DNA of 57,064 nt from Candidatus Eisenbacteria bacterium (GTDB lineage: Bacteria; Eisenbacteria; RBG-16-71-46; SZUA-252), in NCBI GenBank assembly GCA_005893275.1, contig VBOW01000031.1, forward strand, positions 1 through 57,064, written 5' to 3'. The notes under the pieces were generated by a model that had not been told where the DNA came from, ran no database searches, and was given only the letters and a program-made list of their open reading frames with translations. This document shows, piece by piece, positions 1-7,605 of this stretch (position 1 is its first letter; each line of letters starts with the position of its first letter). The translations under genes and the position numbers were made by a program.

Positions 1-363
1 GGCTCGCAGATCATGCATTACATCGAAGCGTCCGATGCGGCGTCGGGTTACCGCCTCGCGATCGAAAACGGGCTCCCCGGCGACGACTATCTTCTCGCGG
101 ACGACCGCCCCGCCACGCTCGGCGCGTTCCTGGGGCTGGTCGCGAGGGAAATGGGCGCCCCGCCCCCGCAGCCGATCCCCGAGGAGGACCTGATCCCGGT
201 GCTGGGGGCCTGGACCGTCGAGGCCTACACGTATTGCCCCAAGGTCGACAGCTCCAAAGCCCGCGTGCGGCTCGGGTGGTCTCCGCGCTACCGCACGATC
301 GAGGAGGGGGTCCCCGTGGTCGTGCGCGAGTTCCGGCGCACGGCCCAAGCGCTGGCCGTCTAA
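1..363 (+). CDS. NAD-dependent epimerase/dehydratase, C-terminal part
   Basis: This is the last 120 codons of a gene that begins before the window; the frame is open from base 1. The sequence matches the C-terminal half of extended short-chain (SDR) nucleotide-sugar epimerases or dehydratases. A pattern like IHVDDAARAYRLALE is visible as HYIEASDAASGYRLAIE, followed by a segment on activity in cofactor-sugar binding (NxxDD-like YLLADDRPATL) and the usual C-terminal RLGWSPRYRTIEEGV, where such proteins read LGWxPxxxxxEG. The Rossmann domain and the YxxxK catalytic motif lie outside the window, so the substrate cannot be named. It ends 203 bases before the next gene, so it probably closes its own transcript. 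Confidence 0.75.
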   Translation, partial: GSQIMHYIEASDAASGYRLAIENGLPGDDYLLADDRPATLGAFLGLVAREMGAPPPQPIPEEDLIPVLGAWTVEAYTYCPKVDSSKARVRLGWSPRYRTIEEGVPVVVREFRRTAQALAV

Positions 364-403
364 CCGACGGCTCTTTCGAGCCACCGGCCCCGCAAAATTC
401 CCC

Positions 404-436
404 AACCTGGGATCCGCCTCCCCAGGGCCCTCTTTC
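404..436 (+). terminator. Weak possible terminator after the epimerase
   Basis: A 6-bp inverted repeat (CCTGGG 406-411 with CCCAGG 421-426) is followed by a short, interrupted T-containing tail. It lies 43 bases after the epimerase stop. The stem is short, so this is only a candidate. The rest of 364-566 shows nothing recognisable. Confidence 0.3.
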
Positions 437-566
437 GTAATCCCCTCGAAAAGCTAGGGATGCCGGCCGACCCGTGGGGGCACGCTCCATGCGCTACGCG
501 AAGGCGAGACAAGGTGCCTCGATGGAGGGGCGGATAGGGCTCGCAAGCGGTGACAGAGGAGGCGGC

Positions 567-1181
567 ATGAAGCATCGGTGGAGGACAACGGCGGGGCTCG
601 CGCTCGTGGCAGGAATCGGCCTCGCGCTTGCCGGGTGCGCCCGGTCGCCGCTCGCGGTTCCGAACGGAGGAGCTGCGGGGACGTACGCATCACCTCCGAT
701 CATCACGGTCTCCTCGGATGGGACGCTGGGCTACGTCCCGGCTCCCGTCGGCATGGCGGCGGAGGGAGCCCTGAGGGGCGGGCGCCTGACCTCCCGATCG
801 CTGAGTGTCTCCGCCACGGTGGAGGGTGCGCGCGGCGGCACGATTCGAGCCGGGCGTTTCAGCGTCCAGATTCCCGCCGGCGCGTTCAGTGGCTCGGCCA
901 CGGTCATGGTCTCCATGGCCGATTCCACGGTAATGATGTGCGACCTCACGATCTCGCCCAAATCGGCGAACGTGTTCAAATATCCGGCCGTGTTGACCGC
1001 GGATCTCTCCGGGACCTTGGTCGACACCTCGACGTTCCCTTCCACCGTCACGGTGTACTGGTACGACCCGGTCCGGCGCGTTTGGGTGAATCTGGCCGCC
1101 CAATGCTGGGTATCCGGCTCGTCCGTTTCGGCCTCTCTCGATCATTTTTCGAAATACAGCGCCGGCAAGGCGGGCTGGTAA
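567..1181 (+). CDS. Secreted lipoprotein with ZU5-like beta domain, hypothetical
   Basis: A 204-residue protein with a lipoprotein signal: basic start MKHRWR, a hydrophobic stretch, then the lipobox LALAGC with the modified cysteine at residue 24. It should be anchored in a membrane on the periplasmic side. The middle part (IRAGRFSVQIPAGAFSGSA) has the proline-glycine turn seen in ZU5-like or similar beta-sandwich domains that start with a xxVxIPxGAL motif. The start at 567 was chosen because GAGGAGG stands 7 bases upstream and the signal peptide begins there; a longer frame from 474 would bury the signal. The function is unknown. A membrane-protein gene follows 7 bases later, so the two are probably co-transcribed. 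Confidence 0.7.
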   Translation: MKHRWRTTAGLALVAGIGLALAGCARSPLAVPNGGAAGTYASPPIITVSSDGTLGYVPAPVGMAAEGALRGGRLTSRSLSVSATVEGARGGTIRAGRFSVQIPAGAFSGSATVMVSMADSTVMMCDLTISPKSANVFKYPAVLTADLSGTLVDTSTFPSTVTVYWYDPVRRVWVNLAAQCWVSGSSVSASLDHFSKYSAGKAGW

Positions 1182-1188
1182 AGGGACC

Positions 1189-1923
1189 ATGGCACTTATC
1201 GAATATGTCGCGCTCGTCATCCTGGGAGGGCTCGTGCTTGCCTGGGAGGCCTGGGCGCCCGGTCAAGCGGGTGCCGAGCCCCTCACGCTGCTCTTCTGGG
1301 TCCTGGCGAATATGCTGGGCGAGCTTCTCTGGCTTCCGGCGCCCAAGGAGCGGGGCTACCTGAGCATGGCGACCGCCGCGAACTTCGCGACGCTCCTCAT
1401 CCTTCCCGTTTCGCTCGCGGTCACGGTGACGGTGCTGGCCGGCGCGCTCGTGGACCTCCTGTTCCGGCATCGGCGCTGGTATCAGGTTCTCTTCAACGCA
1501 TCCGTCTGCTGCATCGCGGTATTCTCGGCGTCCCACGTGTTCACCTCGGTGGGCCAGGGAAGGGATGGGCTCGAGAACCTGCTCTCACCGCTCAACGCCG
1601 GCGCGCTCGTGCTCTCGGCGCTGACGTACTTCCTGGTGAACACATGGCTCGTGACGGGGGTCGTGGCGCTCGATCAGAAGTTGAAGCCGTGCCCCGTGTG
1701 GGCCACGACGTTCGCCTCGCCCCAGGAAGTCTTGGGCTCCTTCGTCCTCTTCACCTTGGGGCTCCTCTTCGCGGCGCTCTTCCTCGCGTGGGGCTATCTG
1801 AGCGCCTTTCCGGCCACGATCGCCACGTGCTTCGTGCGGGGTGCATACAATCGCTACGTGGAGGCGCGGGGGGCGCCTCAAGCTATTGCATCTCGAGCAG
1901 ACGCTGCCTCAGGTCCGGGCTGA
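1189..1923 (+). CDS. Multi-pass membrane protein, unknown function
   Basis: A 244-residue protein with about six hydrophobic segments (for example VALVILGGLVLAW, FATLLILPVSLAVTVTV and LGSFVLFTLGLLFAALFLA). The layout, with a conserved-looking YLSMATAANFATLLILP segment, resembles the membrane-sensor region found before HD or GGDEF domains in some signalling proteins. No cytoplasmic output domain follows here. The C-terminal tail is short and runs 41 bases into the 3' end of the opposing dapF-like gene, so the two genes converge and overlap. It begins 7 bases after the lipoprotein gene and is likely in the same transcript. No enzymatic motif was recognised. Confidence 0.6.
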   Translation: MALIEYVALVILGGLVLAWEAWAPGQAGAEPLTLLFWVLANMLGELLWLPAPKERGYLSMATAANFATLLILPVSLAVTVTVLAGALVDLLFRHRRWYQVLFNASVCCIAVFSASHVFTSVGQGRDGLENLLSPLNAGALVLSALTYFLVNTWLVTGVVALDQKLKPCPVWATTFASPQEVLGSFVLFTLGLLFAALFLAWGYLSAFPATIATCFVRGAYNRYVEARGAPQAIASRADAASGPG

Positions 1924-2713
1924 GCGTCCCGACATAGACCTCTTCGGCCGGGCCGGTCATGATGAGACTCAAGTCGGACCCGACCTCGACTTCCAGCTGC
2001 CCCCCTTCCATCAGCACGGTTACCTTTCCATCGACAAGGCCCCGGTCGAAACACGCCGTCGCGACGGCGCACGCGCTCGTGCCGGAGGCGAGCGTGTGCC
2101 CCGCGCCCCGCTCCCAGACGAGCGCCCGCGCGCTGGCGCGGGATTCGGCGGCGGCGATCTGCACGTTGATGCGCTGGGGGAATTGCGCATGTCGCTCCAC
2201 CAGAGGACCGATCGCGAATAGGCGCTCGCGCGTCAGGGGCTCGCCGAAAATGACGCAATGCGGGTTCCCCACCGAAACCACCGTCACGTCGAGACGGCGG
2301 CGCTCGATCGCGAGCGAGCGAATCGCGCGATCGATGCTCGCCCGCCCCATCTCGAGCCGCACCGCGTAGACCCTCCCGGCCCGCCGGTAGACCTCGGTCG
2401 TGACCGGCCCCGCCGCGGTTACGATCACAAAGGTGCTCTCGATCGTGTAGCCGTGGTCGCTCAGGAATTTGGCCGCGATTCGAAGCCCGTTCCCGCTCCG
2501 TTCCGCTTCCGAGCCGTCGGGGTTCCAGATCCGGGCGAAGAACCCATCGACGCGTTTCGTGACCTCCAGCACCCCGTCGGAGCCCAAGCCCAGGTTCCGA
2601 TGGCAGAGGAGGCGTACCCGCTCGGGCGTGAGCGGGATTCCGAAGCGCTCGCCGTCCACCACGATGTAGTCGTTCCCCAGGCCGTGTCCCTTGACGAAGT
2701 CAGCTCCGAGCAT
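1883..2713 (-). CDS. dapF: DapF-family epimerase homologue with both catalytic cysteines replaced by serine
   Basis: A 276-residue protein, the normal length for diaminopimelate epimerase, which interconverts LL- and meso-diaminopimelate using two cysteines as acid and base. The family frame is well kept: GNDYIVVD near residue 13, DGS at 66-68, GNPHCV at 149-154, RINVQ at 181-185 and WERGAGHT at 200-207. In the pattern DGSxxxxCGNG the cysteine is serine (ERSGNG, Ser73, codon AGC). In the second site, normally ACGTGACA, it is also serine (ASGTSACA, Ser210, codon TCC). I checked both codons on the minus strand. The gene overlaps the upstream CMD-like gene by 14 bases, so translation is coupled. 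It is either an inactive or altered isomerase, or a variant whose chemistry differs; a role in lysine or peptidoglycan synthesis should not be assumed. Confidence 0.85.
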   Translation of the reverse strand: MLGADFVKGHGLGNDYIVVDGERFGIPLTPERVRLLCHRNLGLGSDGVLEVTKRVDGFFARIWNPDGSEAERSGNGLRIAAKFLSDHGYTIESTFVIVTAAGPVTTEVYRRAGRVYAVRLEMGRASIDRAIRSLAIERRRLDVTVVSVGNPHCVIFGEPLTRERLFAIGPLVERHAQFPQRINVQIAAAESRASARALVWERGAGHTLASGTSACAVATACFDRGLVDGKVTVLMEGGQLEVEVGSDLSLIMTGPAEEVYVGTLSPDLRQRLLEMQ

Positions 2714-3347
2714 CGTCGGATTCCAGTCCGGCGGCCGAGAGCGCCTCCCGGACCACCGCGTCCCCCGCCATGGGAGCGCAAAGCTCGATCGCCTCGCGCA
2801 CGCCCGCGCGGGTGCCGCCCACGTGGATCGCGCCGATCGCGTGAGAGCGGAGCTGGCGCCACATGCGCGAGGTGGCGAGGATCGCCACGATGCAGTACTC
2901 GCGCGTGACGGTGTCGAGCCCGGGGCGGGAAAGCGTCTTTCCGTAGCCCTCGAGAATCATCCAGGAAGCGAGGTCCGGGGAGAGATCCCGCATGGTTTCC
3001 ATCAGCTTGACGTAGTTCTTGCCGTAGACCCGCCGGCAGAGCGACTCCCCGGCGTGATTCCACTCGGATGGATTGGCCGGCTTCTCCGGACCCGGGCGCG
3101 CGCCGTGGCGCGCGAGCACGGGCTTCGCGGCGAAGAAGGCCTCGATGGCATGCGGGAATCCGAGGAAAAGATAGGATTGGAGGAGTGTTTCGTAGACCGC
3201 CTCGGGGGCGGCTCCTTCCCGGAGCGCCTCCGCCGCGTGATCGGCGGTCCCGGAGGCGTCCCCCGCCGCGATCGCCGCTGAAAGAGAAACGAGCCGCGCT
3301 TCGGGGGGACGTAGCGCTCGCGCCCGCTTGCCCGGGTCAGCGGCCAA
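2700..3347 (-). CDS. Carboxymuconolactone decarboxylase-like (CMD/AhpD superfamily) protein
   Basis: A 215-residue, all-helical protein. The C-terminal half fits the CMD superfamily: LDTVTREYCIVAILA, then LRSHAIGAIHVGGTRAGVREAIEL, where family members have an LRSHxxGAxxxGxTxxEIxE pattern. The CxxC pair of peroxidase-type AhpD is absent, so an alkylhydroperoxidase role is unlikely. The first half (residues 1-90) has a similar but weaker pattern (AAPEAVYETLLQSYLFLGFP), which suggests a double-CMD layout. It is the middle gene of three: it overlaps the esterase by 11 bases and the dapF-like gene by 14 bases. The substrate is unknown. Confidence 0.7.
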   Translation of the reverse strand: MAADPGKRARALRPPEARLVSLSAAIAAGDASGTADHAAEALREGAAPEAVYETLLQSYLFLGFPHAIEAFFAAKPVLARHGARPGPEKPANPSEWNHAGESLCRRVYGKNYVKLMETMRDLSPDLASWMILEGYGKTLSRPGLDTVTREYCIVAILATSRMWRQLRSHAIGAIHVGGTRAGVREAIELCAPMAGDAVVREALSAAGLESDDARS

Positions 3348-4344
3348 GGGCGTGGGACAGCTTGGGCAGGGTGACGTCCATGCGGTATGGGATATTCATG
3401 TGGCCGTCCTCGAACTCCTCGTACTCATGGGGGACCCCCAGCGCTTCAAGCCGCTTCACGAAACACCGCGCGCCCAACTCGAGAAAGTATTCGTCCTCGC
3501 GGCCGCAGTCGAGAAAGAGAAGCCGGAGTTTCTTCAGGCTCTCGGCGTGCCGGTCGACCAAATAGAGAGGATCCCATTCGAGCCAGCGCTTCCACACGTC
3601 CTCGTGGATCGCGCCGGTCTCGAGATCGAAGGGGAGGTCGCAGTAGGCCGGCGGGACGGCCACGTTCGGCGAGTAGGCGGCGCTCATCGCGACGATATTG
3701 AGCGCCGCGATGTCTTCATGGCGCTTCCGAGGCGATCTGCGGAGGTTGCTCAGCCAGGCGGCAAGGCCGCCCCCCTTGCGGATGGTGCGCAGCGCGGGAG
3801 CGAAATCGCGCTTGTAGCAGTGTTCGAAATAGATGTCGCCGCTGTGGCAGACGACCGCGCCGAAGACATCCGGGTGGCGCATGCCGAGCCTGAGCGCGCC
3901 GTAGCCGCCGCTGGACTTGCCGATCACGCCGCGATGCTCCGGGGCGGAGAGTGTCCGGTACCGGGAATCGACGAACGGCACCAGCTCTTGGATGACGTGG
4001 TTCTCGTACTCGCCAAGCGCGGGAGAATTGACGTACTGGCTCCCGCCCAGGTGGGTGAAACAATCCGGGAGCGCCAGAATCATGGGGTTCGTCCGGCCGT
4101 CCGCGATGAGGGAGTCCATGCGGTCTCCGATACCGGGCATCCAGGGGCTGTCATTCAGGAGCATCCGCCCGCGTCCGGTAAAACCGCTCAAACACCACGC
4201 GACGGGGTAGCGCTCGCCCCCGTGTTCGTACCCGGGCGGGAGGTATAGGTAAAGATCGCGGGCGTCGGGATCACCCGGAAGATTCCCTCGCAGGACCGAG
4301 CTTTCCACCCGCTCGCTTCGAATCCTGCCGCGCGGGATTTCCAT
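3337..4344 (-). CDS. Alpha/beta-hydrolase esterase (esterase D / enterochelin-esterase type)
   Basis: A 335-residue putative serine esterase. Near the N-terminus it reads LYLYLPPGYE, typical of the esterase D family. The nucleophile lies in GKSSGGYGAL (a GxSxG elbow) around residue 145, the acid is probably the Asp of DCGREDEY, and the histidine is in DGHMN near the end. No signal peptide is evident, so it should be cytoplasmic. It is the first gene of a three-gene operon with a CMD-like and a DapF-like protein. The start codon lies only 6 bases below a -10 element and has no Shine-Dalgarno sequence, so its mRNA may be leaderless. Its real substrate cannot be read from the sequence; a lactone or ester linked to the next two gene products is one possibility. 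Confidence 0.8.
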   Translation of the reverse strand: MEIPRGRIRSERVESSVLRGNLPGDPDARDLYLYLPPGYEHGGERYPVAWCLSGFTGRGRMLLNDSPWMPGIGDRMDSLIADGRTNPMILALPDCFTHLGGSQYVNSPALGEYENHVIQELVPFVDSRYRTLSAPEHRGVIGKSSGGYGALRLGMRHPDVFGAVVCHSGDIYFEHCYKRDFAPALRTIRKGGGLAAWLSNLRRSPRKRHEDIAALNIVAMSAAYSPNVAVPPAYCDLPFDLETGAIHEDVWKRWLEWDPLYLVDRHAESLKKLRLLFLDCGREDEYFLELGARCFVKRLEALGVPHEYEEFEDGHMNIPYRMDVTLPKLSHALGR

Positions 4345-4350
4345 GCCGGG

Positions 4351-4379
4351 AGCCTATGGGCGCGAAGCACGTGTGTCAA
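4351..4379 (-). promoter_or_regulatory. Sigma70-type promoter of the esterase operon, leaderless
   Basis: On the minus strand a perfect -35 box TTGACA (4374-4379) is followed after 17 bases by TAGGCT (4351-4356). The expected start of transcription falls at or within a base or two of the ATG at 4344. Confidence 0.65.
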
Positions 4380-4478
4380 TTCGAGGCCGTGCTGTTAGAG
4401 TAGCCGGATCGACATGACGATCGCGACCGGAACGCATCTCGGGCCGTACGACCCCCGGCTGAAGAGCTTCCGGGTCTC

Positions 4479-5642
4479 ATGACGGGTCCCTTCTTCACGA
4501 CCGCAGGGATCGTGGTAGCGGCACTCTACTGGCTCGAGGCGGGCGTGAGCGCCGTCCTCGGCAATCGCTGCACCCCCGGTCTCGGAAGCGTCGAGCCTCT
4601 CCCCGACGAGCGGCTCCCTTCCCTGAGCATCATCGCCACCGCGAAAGATGAAGCGGAGGGGGTCGAACAGGCCGCACGCTCGCTCCTCGCCCAGGACTAT
4701 CCCCACGTCCGGACGATCATCGCGGACGACCGCTCCACGGACGCGACCGGCCGAATCCTCGACCGCCTTGCCGCGGAGGAGCCCCGGCTTCACGTGCTCC
4801 ATGTCGGGTCCCTTCCCGAGGGGTGGATCGGAAAATGCCACGCGCTCGCCCTGGGCGCCGAAGCGTCCGACTCCGACTGGATCCTTTTCACCGATGCCGA
4901 CGTCACCCTGGCGCCCGAAGCGGCCCGCCGCGCGGTCTCCCTCGCGGTCCGCGGCGGATGGGACCACGTCGCGGTCGGGCCGGACATGCGCATCGAAGGC
5001 CTGGGCGAGGCCGTATTCATCGCGGCGTTCGTCGTCATTTTCAACGCATCCCTGAGGCCGTGGCTCGCGTCGGATCCGCGTCGGAGGAACGCAATCGGGA
5101 TCGGCGCCTTCAATCTGGTGCATCGGGACGCGTATCGCCGGGCGGGAGGCCATGCCAAGATTCGCTACGAGCTGCTGGACGATATCGCTCTGGGCAAGAT
5201 GTTGAAGGAGAGCGGAGCGCGGCAGGTCTTCGCGAGGCACGATGGACTGGTAGCCGTGCGCTGGCACGAGGGGGTTTCCGGGCTCGTGCGCGGGGTCGAG
5301 AAGAATGCGTTCCCGGCGGCGCGCTACAACGTTCTCCTAGGGCTCGTCGCCCCCTGGGTCCAGCTCGCGCTGGGATGGGCGCCCCTCATCGGACTCTTCT
5401 TGCCGGGCCCCTCGCCCAAGATCGCCGCGCTCGCCGCCTGGGCCGGAGTCTTTCTCTGCTATCGCGAAGCGGGGCGAAACGTGAACATCCGGATCTGGCA
5501 GGCGATCCTCATGCCCGTCGGGGTGACGCTTTTTCTTTACTCCTTCGTCCGCTCGATGATGGTGACGCTGAAGCAAGGAGGCGTGCTCTGGAGGGGGACC
5601 TTCTATTCACTCCCGGAGCTCCGGCGGAGGATGATTCGGTGA
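4479..5642 (+). CDS. Family 2 glycosyltransferase, membrane-associated (HpnB/CrtQ-like)
   Basis: A 387-residue glycosyltransferase with one N-terminal membrane segment (residues 4-25), a GT2 catalytic domain and about three C-terminal membrane helices (from roughly residue 283). The GT-A motifs are visible: IIATAKDEAEGV at the start of the domain, ADDRSTD, the metal-binding FTDADVTL and a LLDDIALGK acid segment. The segment GWIGKCHAL is characteristic of hopene-associated or carotenoid-type GT2 enzymes, where the substrate is a lipid. The usual QxxRW appears only as VRWHEG. The protein probably adds a sugar to a lipid acceptor at the inner membrane. The gene stands alone on the plus strand between two minus-strand units. 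Confidence 0.8.
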   Translation: MTGPFFTTAGIVVAALYWLEAGVSAVLGNRCTPGLGSVEPLPDERLPSLSIIATAKDEAEGVEQAARSLLAQDYPHVRTIIADDRSTDATGRILDRLAAEEPRLHVLHVGSLPEGWIGKCHALALGAEASDSDWILFTDADVTLAPEAARRAVSLAVRGGWDHVAVGPDMRIEGLGEAVFIAAFVVIFNASLRPWLASDPRRRNAIGIGAFNLVHRDAYRRAGGHAKIRYELLDDIALGKMLKESGARQVFARHDGLVAVRWHEGVSGLVRGVEKNAFPAARYNVLLGLVAPWVQLALGWAPLIGLFLPGPSPKIAALAAWAGVFLCYREAGRNVNIRIWQAILMPVGVTLFLYSFVRSMMVTLKQGGVLWRGTFYSLPELRRRMIR

Positions 5643-5943
5643 GGGCGCTGTGGTCTGTCGTGCAAAAAGAAACCCCCAAAGTTTTACCTTTAGGGGTCCT
5701 CGCCGCGCACCATGGGGGGTCAGGGCTGAAACGATGCGCGGCAACGAGTGATTACCACGCACACGACATGCCAATTTTTCGGGCAACCACGACGAACCCT
5801 CAAGTTCTTTGTGAAGGCGAGATAGAGCCCGCTCGCGCCTGGATGAATCGAGCCGCGCCGGAAGGGACTGTCGCATCGCGTACAAGCCTCGTACCTCCCG
5901 GTACGTGGCGCGCGGGGCGATCGCCGCATCGAGGCCGGGACTC
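5643..5943 (-). other. 300-base stretch without a recognised gene; 3' UTR or small RNA candidate
   Basis: No convincing protein is encoded here on either strand. On the minus strand it lies directly after the M20-like gene and ends in a good terminator (5663-5697). Within it, minus-strand RNA could fold locally: CCGGGAGG pairs with CCTTCCGG around a small GTAC-containing hairpin near 5855-5905. It may be a long 3' untranslated region or a separate small RNA. No known RNA family was recognised. Confidence 0.3.
5663..5697 (-). terminator. Intrinsic terminator for the M20-like gene
   Basis: Read on the minus strand, ACCCCTAAAG pairs with CTTTGGGGGT (one bulged base), followed by TTTCTTTTT. It lies about 250 bases downstream of the stop at 5944. 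Confidence 0.6.
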
Positions 5944-7098
5944 CTAAGCTTCGGGTGCGGCGATTTCCTCCATAGTTTTACGGAGGAGTTCGGACGCTTC
6001 CCGGGCGATCGGTTCGAAGTTTTCCGGCTTCGGGAAGCGGATCGCCACCGACGCTGGAATCGGAATGATCCATTCCGCGAGGGGTGTCCCGAGTGCTCGC
6101 GTGAAGATCCCCGCGGGAGTCGGCCACGGCGCGGCGGGCCAAATCTCGGGGCCCTCGGAAACCGACTTCGCGAGTTTGATCTGAGCCTGGATCGAGGGAT
6201 GATGGATGCCGATGCGATCCCAGAGGAATCCTTCGGCGATCTCGACCCTGGTTCCCCCTGCCAGCCGCCGAGCGCGCTGAAGGAGATCGGCGGGCTCCAT
6301 GCTTTCAACCGTCTCGAACACAAGCCAGGCTTGTGGGCGGTCCGGATGCCTGACTTGTGGGACCACGACCTGACCCCGCGGATCGAAGAGCGCGCTTTTC
6401 AAGCGTTCCTCCCCTGCGCCGGGGAAGGGTCCTGGATCGTCCGAGGCCTCCTCGAGGAAGTCGAGCGCGTCGCGATTTTGTCCGAGCTTGCGCAGCAGCT
6501 CGAAGTCTAGAGGCCGCGGACCGTACGCCTCCGCCCGCAGCTCCTCGATCATCCTGTCGCGGATCCGGTACGGATTCGCCCCGGCATCCCAGATCCCGAG
6601 CACGACGCGTCCCCTCGCCCCCAGGTAAATGCGCCTTCTCCGCGGCGCCCGAGGTCCGATCCTGAGCCAGAACGCCGCCTTCGCTTGGAGCCGCGGCCGA
6701 TACTCGGTGAGGAGCTCGGCGAGCATCAAGGATCCTTGCGTCGCGGCCGGAGCCACCACCAGGGCCGCGGGGATCGCTTCATCCGGGTTCGAGCCGAGAC
6801 CCGCCAGGGAGGCGACGAGGGCGAGCCGTTCCGCCCCCTCGATGGCCGCGGGGAGCACCGGAAGCGACTCGGCGTGCCACGCCGCGAAGAGCAGAACGCG
6901 GGGGGTCACGCCGCCAGGTGGCACGAGAAGAAAGAATGGCACAACCCACTTCTTTTCAATGAGTTCGAGCGAGAGCGCTTCGCCCGCCCACTCGAGCCCC
7001 TTGCGCGCCTCGGCCACCGTGAGCTGCGGAAGGGTTTCTCGTGGAAGGGACAGAAGAGGCTGCAGGGCCTTGATGTAGTTCGAGGCTTCGAGTGGCAT
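5944..7098 (-). CDS. M20-peptidase-like protein lacking the metal-binding motifs
   Basis: A 384-residue protein whose order of segments follows M20 di/aminopeptidases (ArgE/DapE/carnosinase type), although identity is low. VLLFAAWHAESLPV (68-81) stands where the family has LLYGHYDVQP. APAATQGSLMLAELL (117-130) stands where it has EGEEEIGSxxL. LGARGRV corresponds to the usual LRG, and TPAGIFTRALGTPL to the region around the last ligand histidine. The metal and base residues (HxD, the bridging Asp, the EE pair, the dimer-domain DxHSG) are missing or shifted. So the fold is inferred, and peptidase activity is doubtful. No signal peptide is visible. The gene is monocistronic and has no clear ribosome site. 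Confidence 0.5.
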   Translation of the reverse strand: MPLEASNYIKALQPLLSLPRETLPQLTVAEARKGLEWAGEALSLELIEKKWVVPFFLLVPPGGVTPRVLLFAAWHAESLPVLPAAIEGAERLALVASLAGLGSNPDEAIPAALVVAPAATQGSLMLAELLTEYRPRLQAKAAFWLRIGPRAPRRRRIYLGARGRVVLGIWDAGANPYRIRDRMIEELRAEAYGPRPLDFELLRKLGQNRDALDFLEEASDDPGPFPGAGEERLKSALFDPRGQVVVPQVRHPDRPQAWLVFETVESMEPADLLQRARRLAGGTRVEIAEGFLWDRIGIHHPSIQAQIKLAKSVSEGPEIWPAAPWPTPAGIFTRALGTPLAEWIIPIPASVAIRFPKPENFEPIAREASELLRKTMEEIAAPEA

Positions 7099-7197
7099 CG
7101 ACGCGGTTGAGCCTGGGTTCGGTGGGGAATCAACCCTGTTTGAGTGGGCCGCGAGGCATCATAACCCAGCCAGATTGTTGGAAAATCGCAATTTGAC

Positions 7198-7230
7198 TTG
7201 ACACCCGATTTCTTGGAGTTGGACTATCAA
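7198..7230 (+). promoter_or_regulatory. Possible promoter of the zinc-ribbon gene
   Basis: TTGACA at 7198-7203 is a perfect -35 box. The best -10 candidates (ACTATC or TATCAA at 7223-7230) are poorly spaced. It lies in the 204-base gap before the zinc-ribbon gene; the rest of that gap shows nothing else. Confidence 0.35.
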
Positions 7231-7302
7231 CAATATGGTCGCTCGCGAGGCGGAATTCCCTCGAGGAGCGAGCCGGCCTTGTGTGGGGGGAGGAGTGGGG
7301 CG

Positions 7303-7494
7303 ATGGAAGTAAAGCTACCCGACTGCCGGAAGTGCAATAACGGGGTTCTGATCCCCCTGTCGGACTACGGCAGGGATGGCGCTCCGATCACCTTCAAAGC
7401 CTGGGTCTGCACGAATCCTAGCTGCGGGTTCAACATTCGCATCGATAACGGCGAGATAAGCCTGGGCAAGATGGTGGGCCAGTCGCAGAAGTAA
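7303..7494 (+). CDS. Small zinc-ribbon protein
   Basis: A 63-residue protein with two cysteine pairs, CRKC near the N-terminus and CTNPSC in the middle, which is a four-cysteine zinc-ribbon arrangement. It has no signal peptide and is probably cytoplasmic. The ATG at 7303 was chosen because a strong purine run (GGGGGGAGGAG) stands 8-15 bases upstream and the first cysteine follows soon after; a longer frame from 7198 runs through the promoter-like TTGACA. Function unknown; such proteins often bind nucleic acid or act as small adaptors. It precedes the HAD gene by 111 bases. Confidence 0.65.
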   Translation: MEVKLPDCRKCNNGVLIPLSDYGRDGAPITFKAWVCTNPSCGFNIRIDNGEISLGKMVGQSQK

Positions 7495-7605
7495 GCAAAT
7501 CCGAAACGTGAAGGACAACGCCCGAGTCGGGTCCGCCACGCCGATGGGTGAGCCAATGCCGCATCGCTCCCTCTCGGCGTCTTTCGTTCTCAGGAGCCCG
7601 CTTCC

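Noticed and set aside
4395-5267. Long minus-strand open frame opposite the glycosyltransferase
   Set aside because: It is the high-GC antisense shadow of the GT2 gene, with no recognised motif and a His/Arg/Gly-rich composition typical of such shadows.
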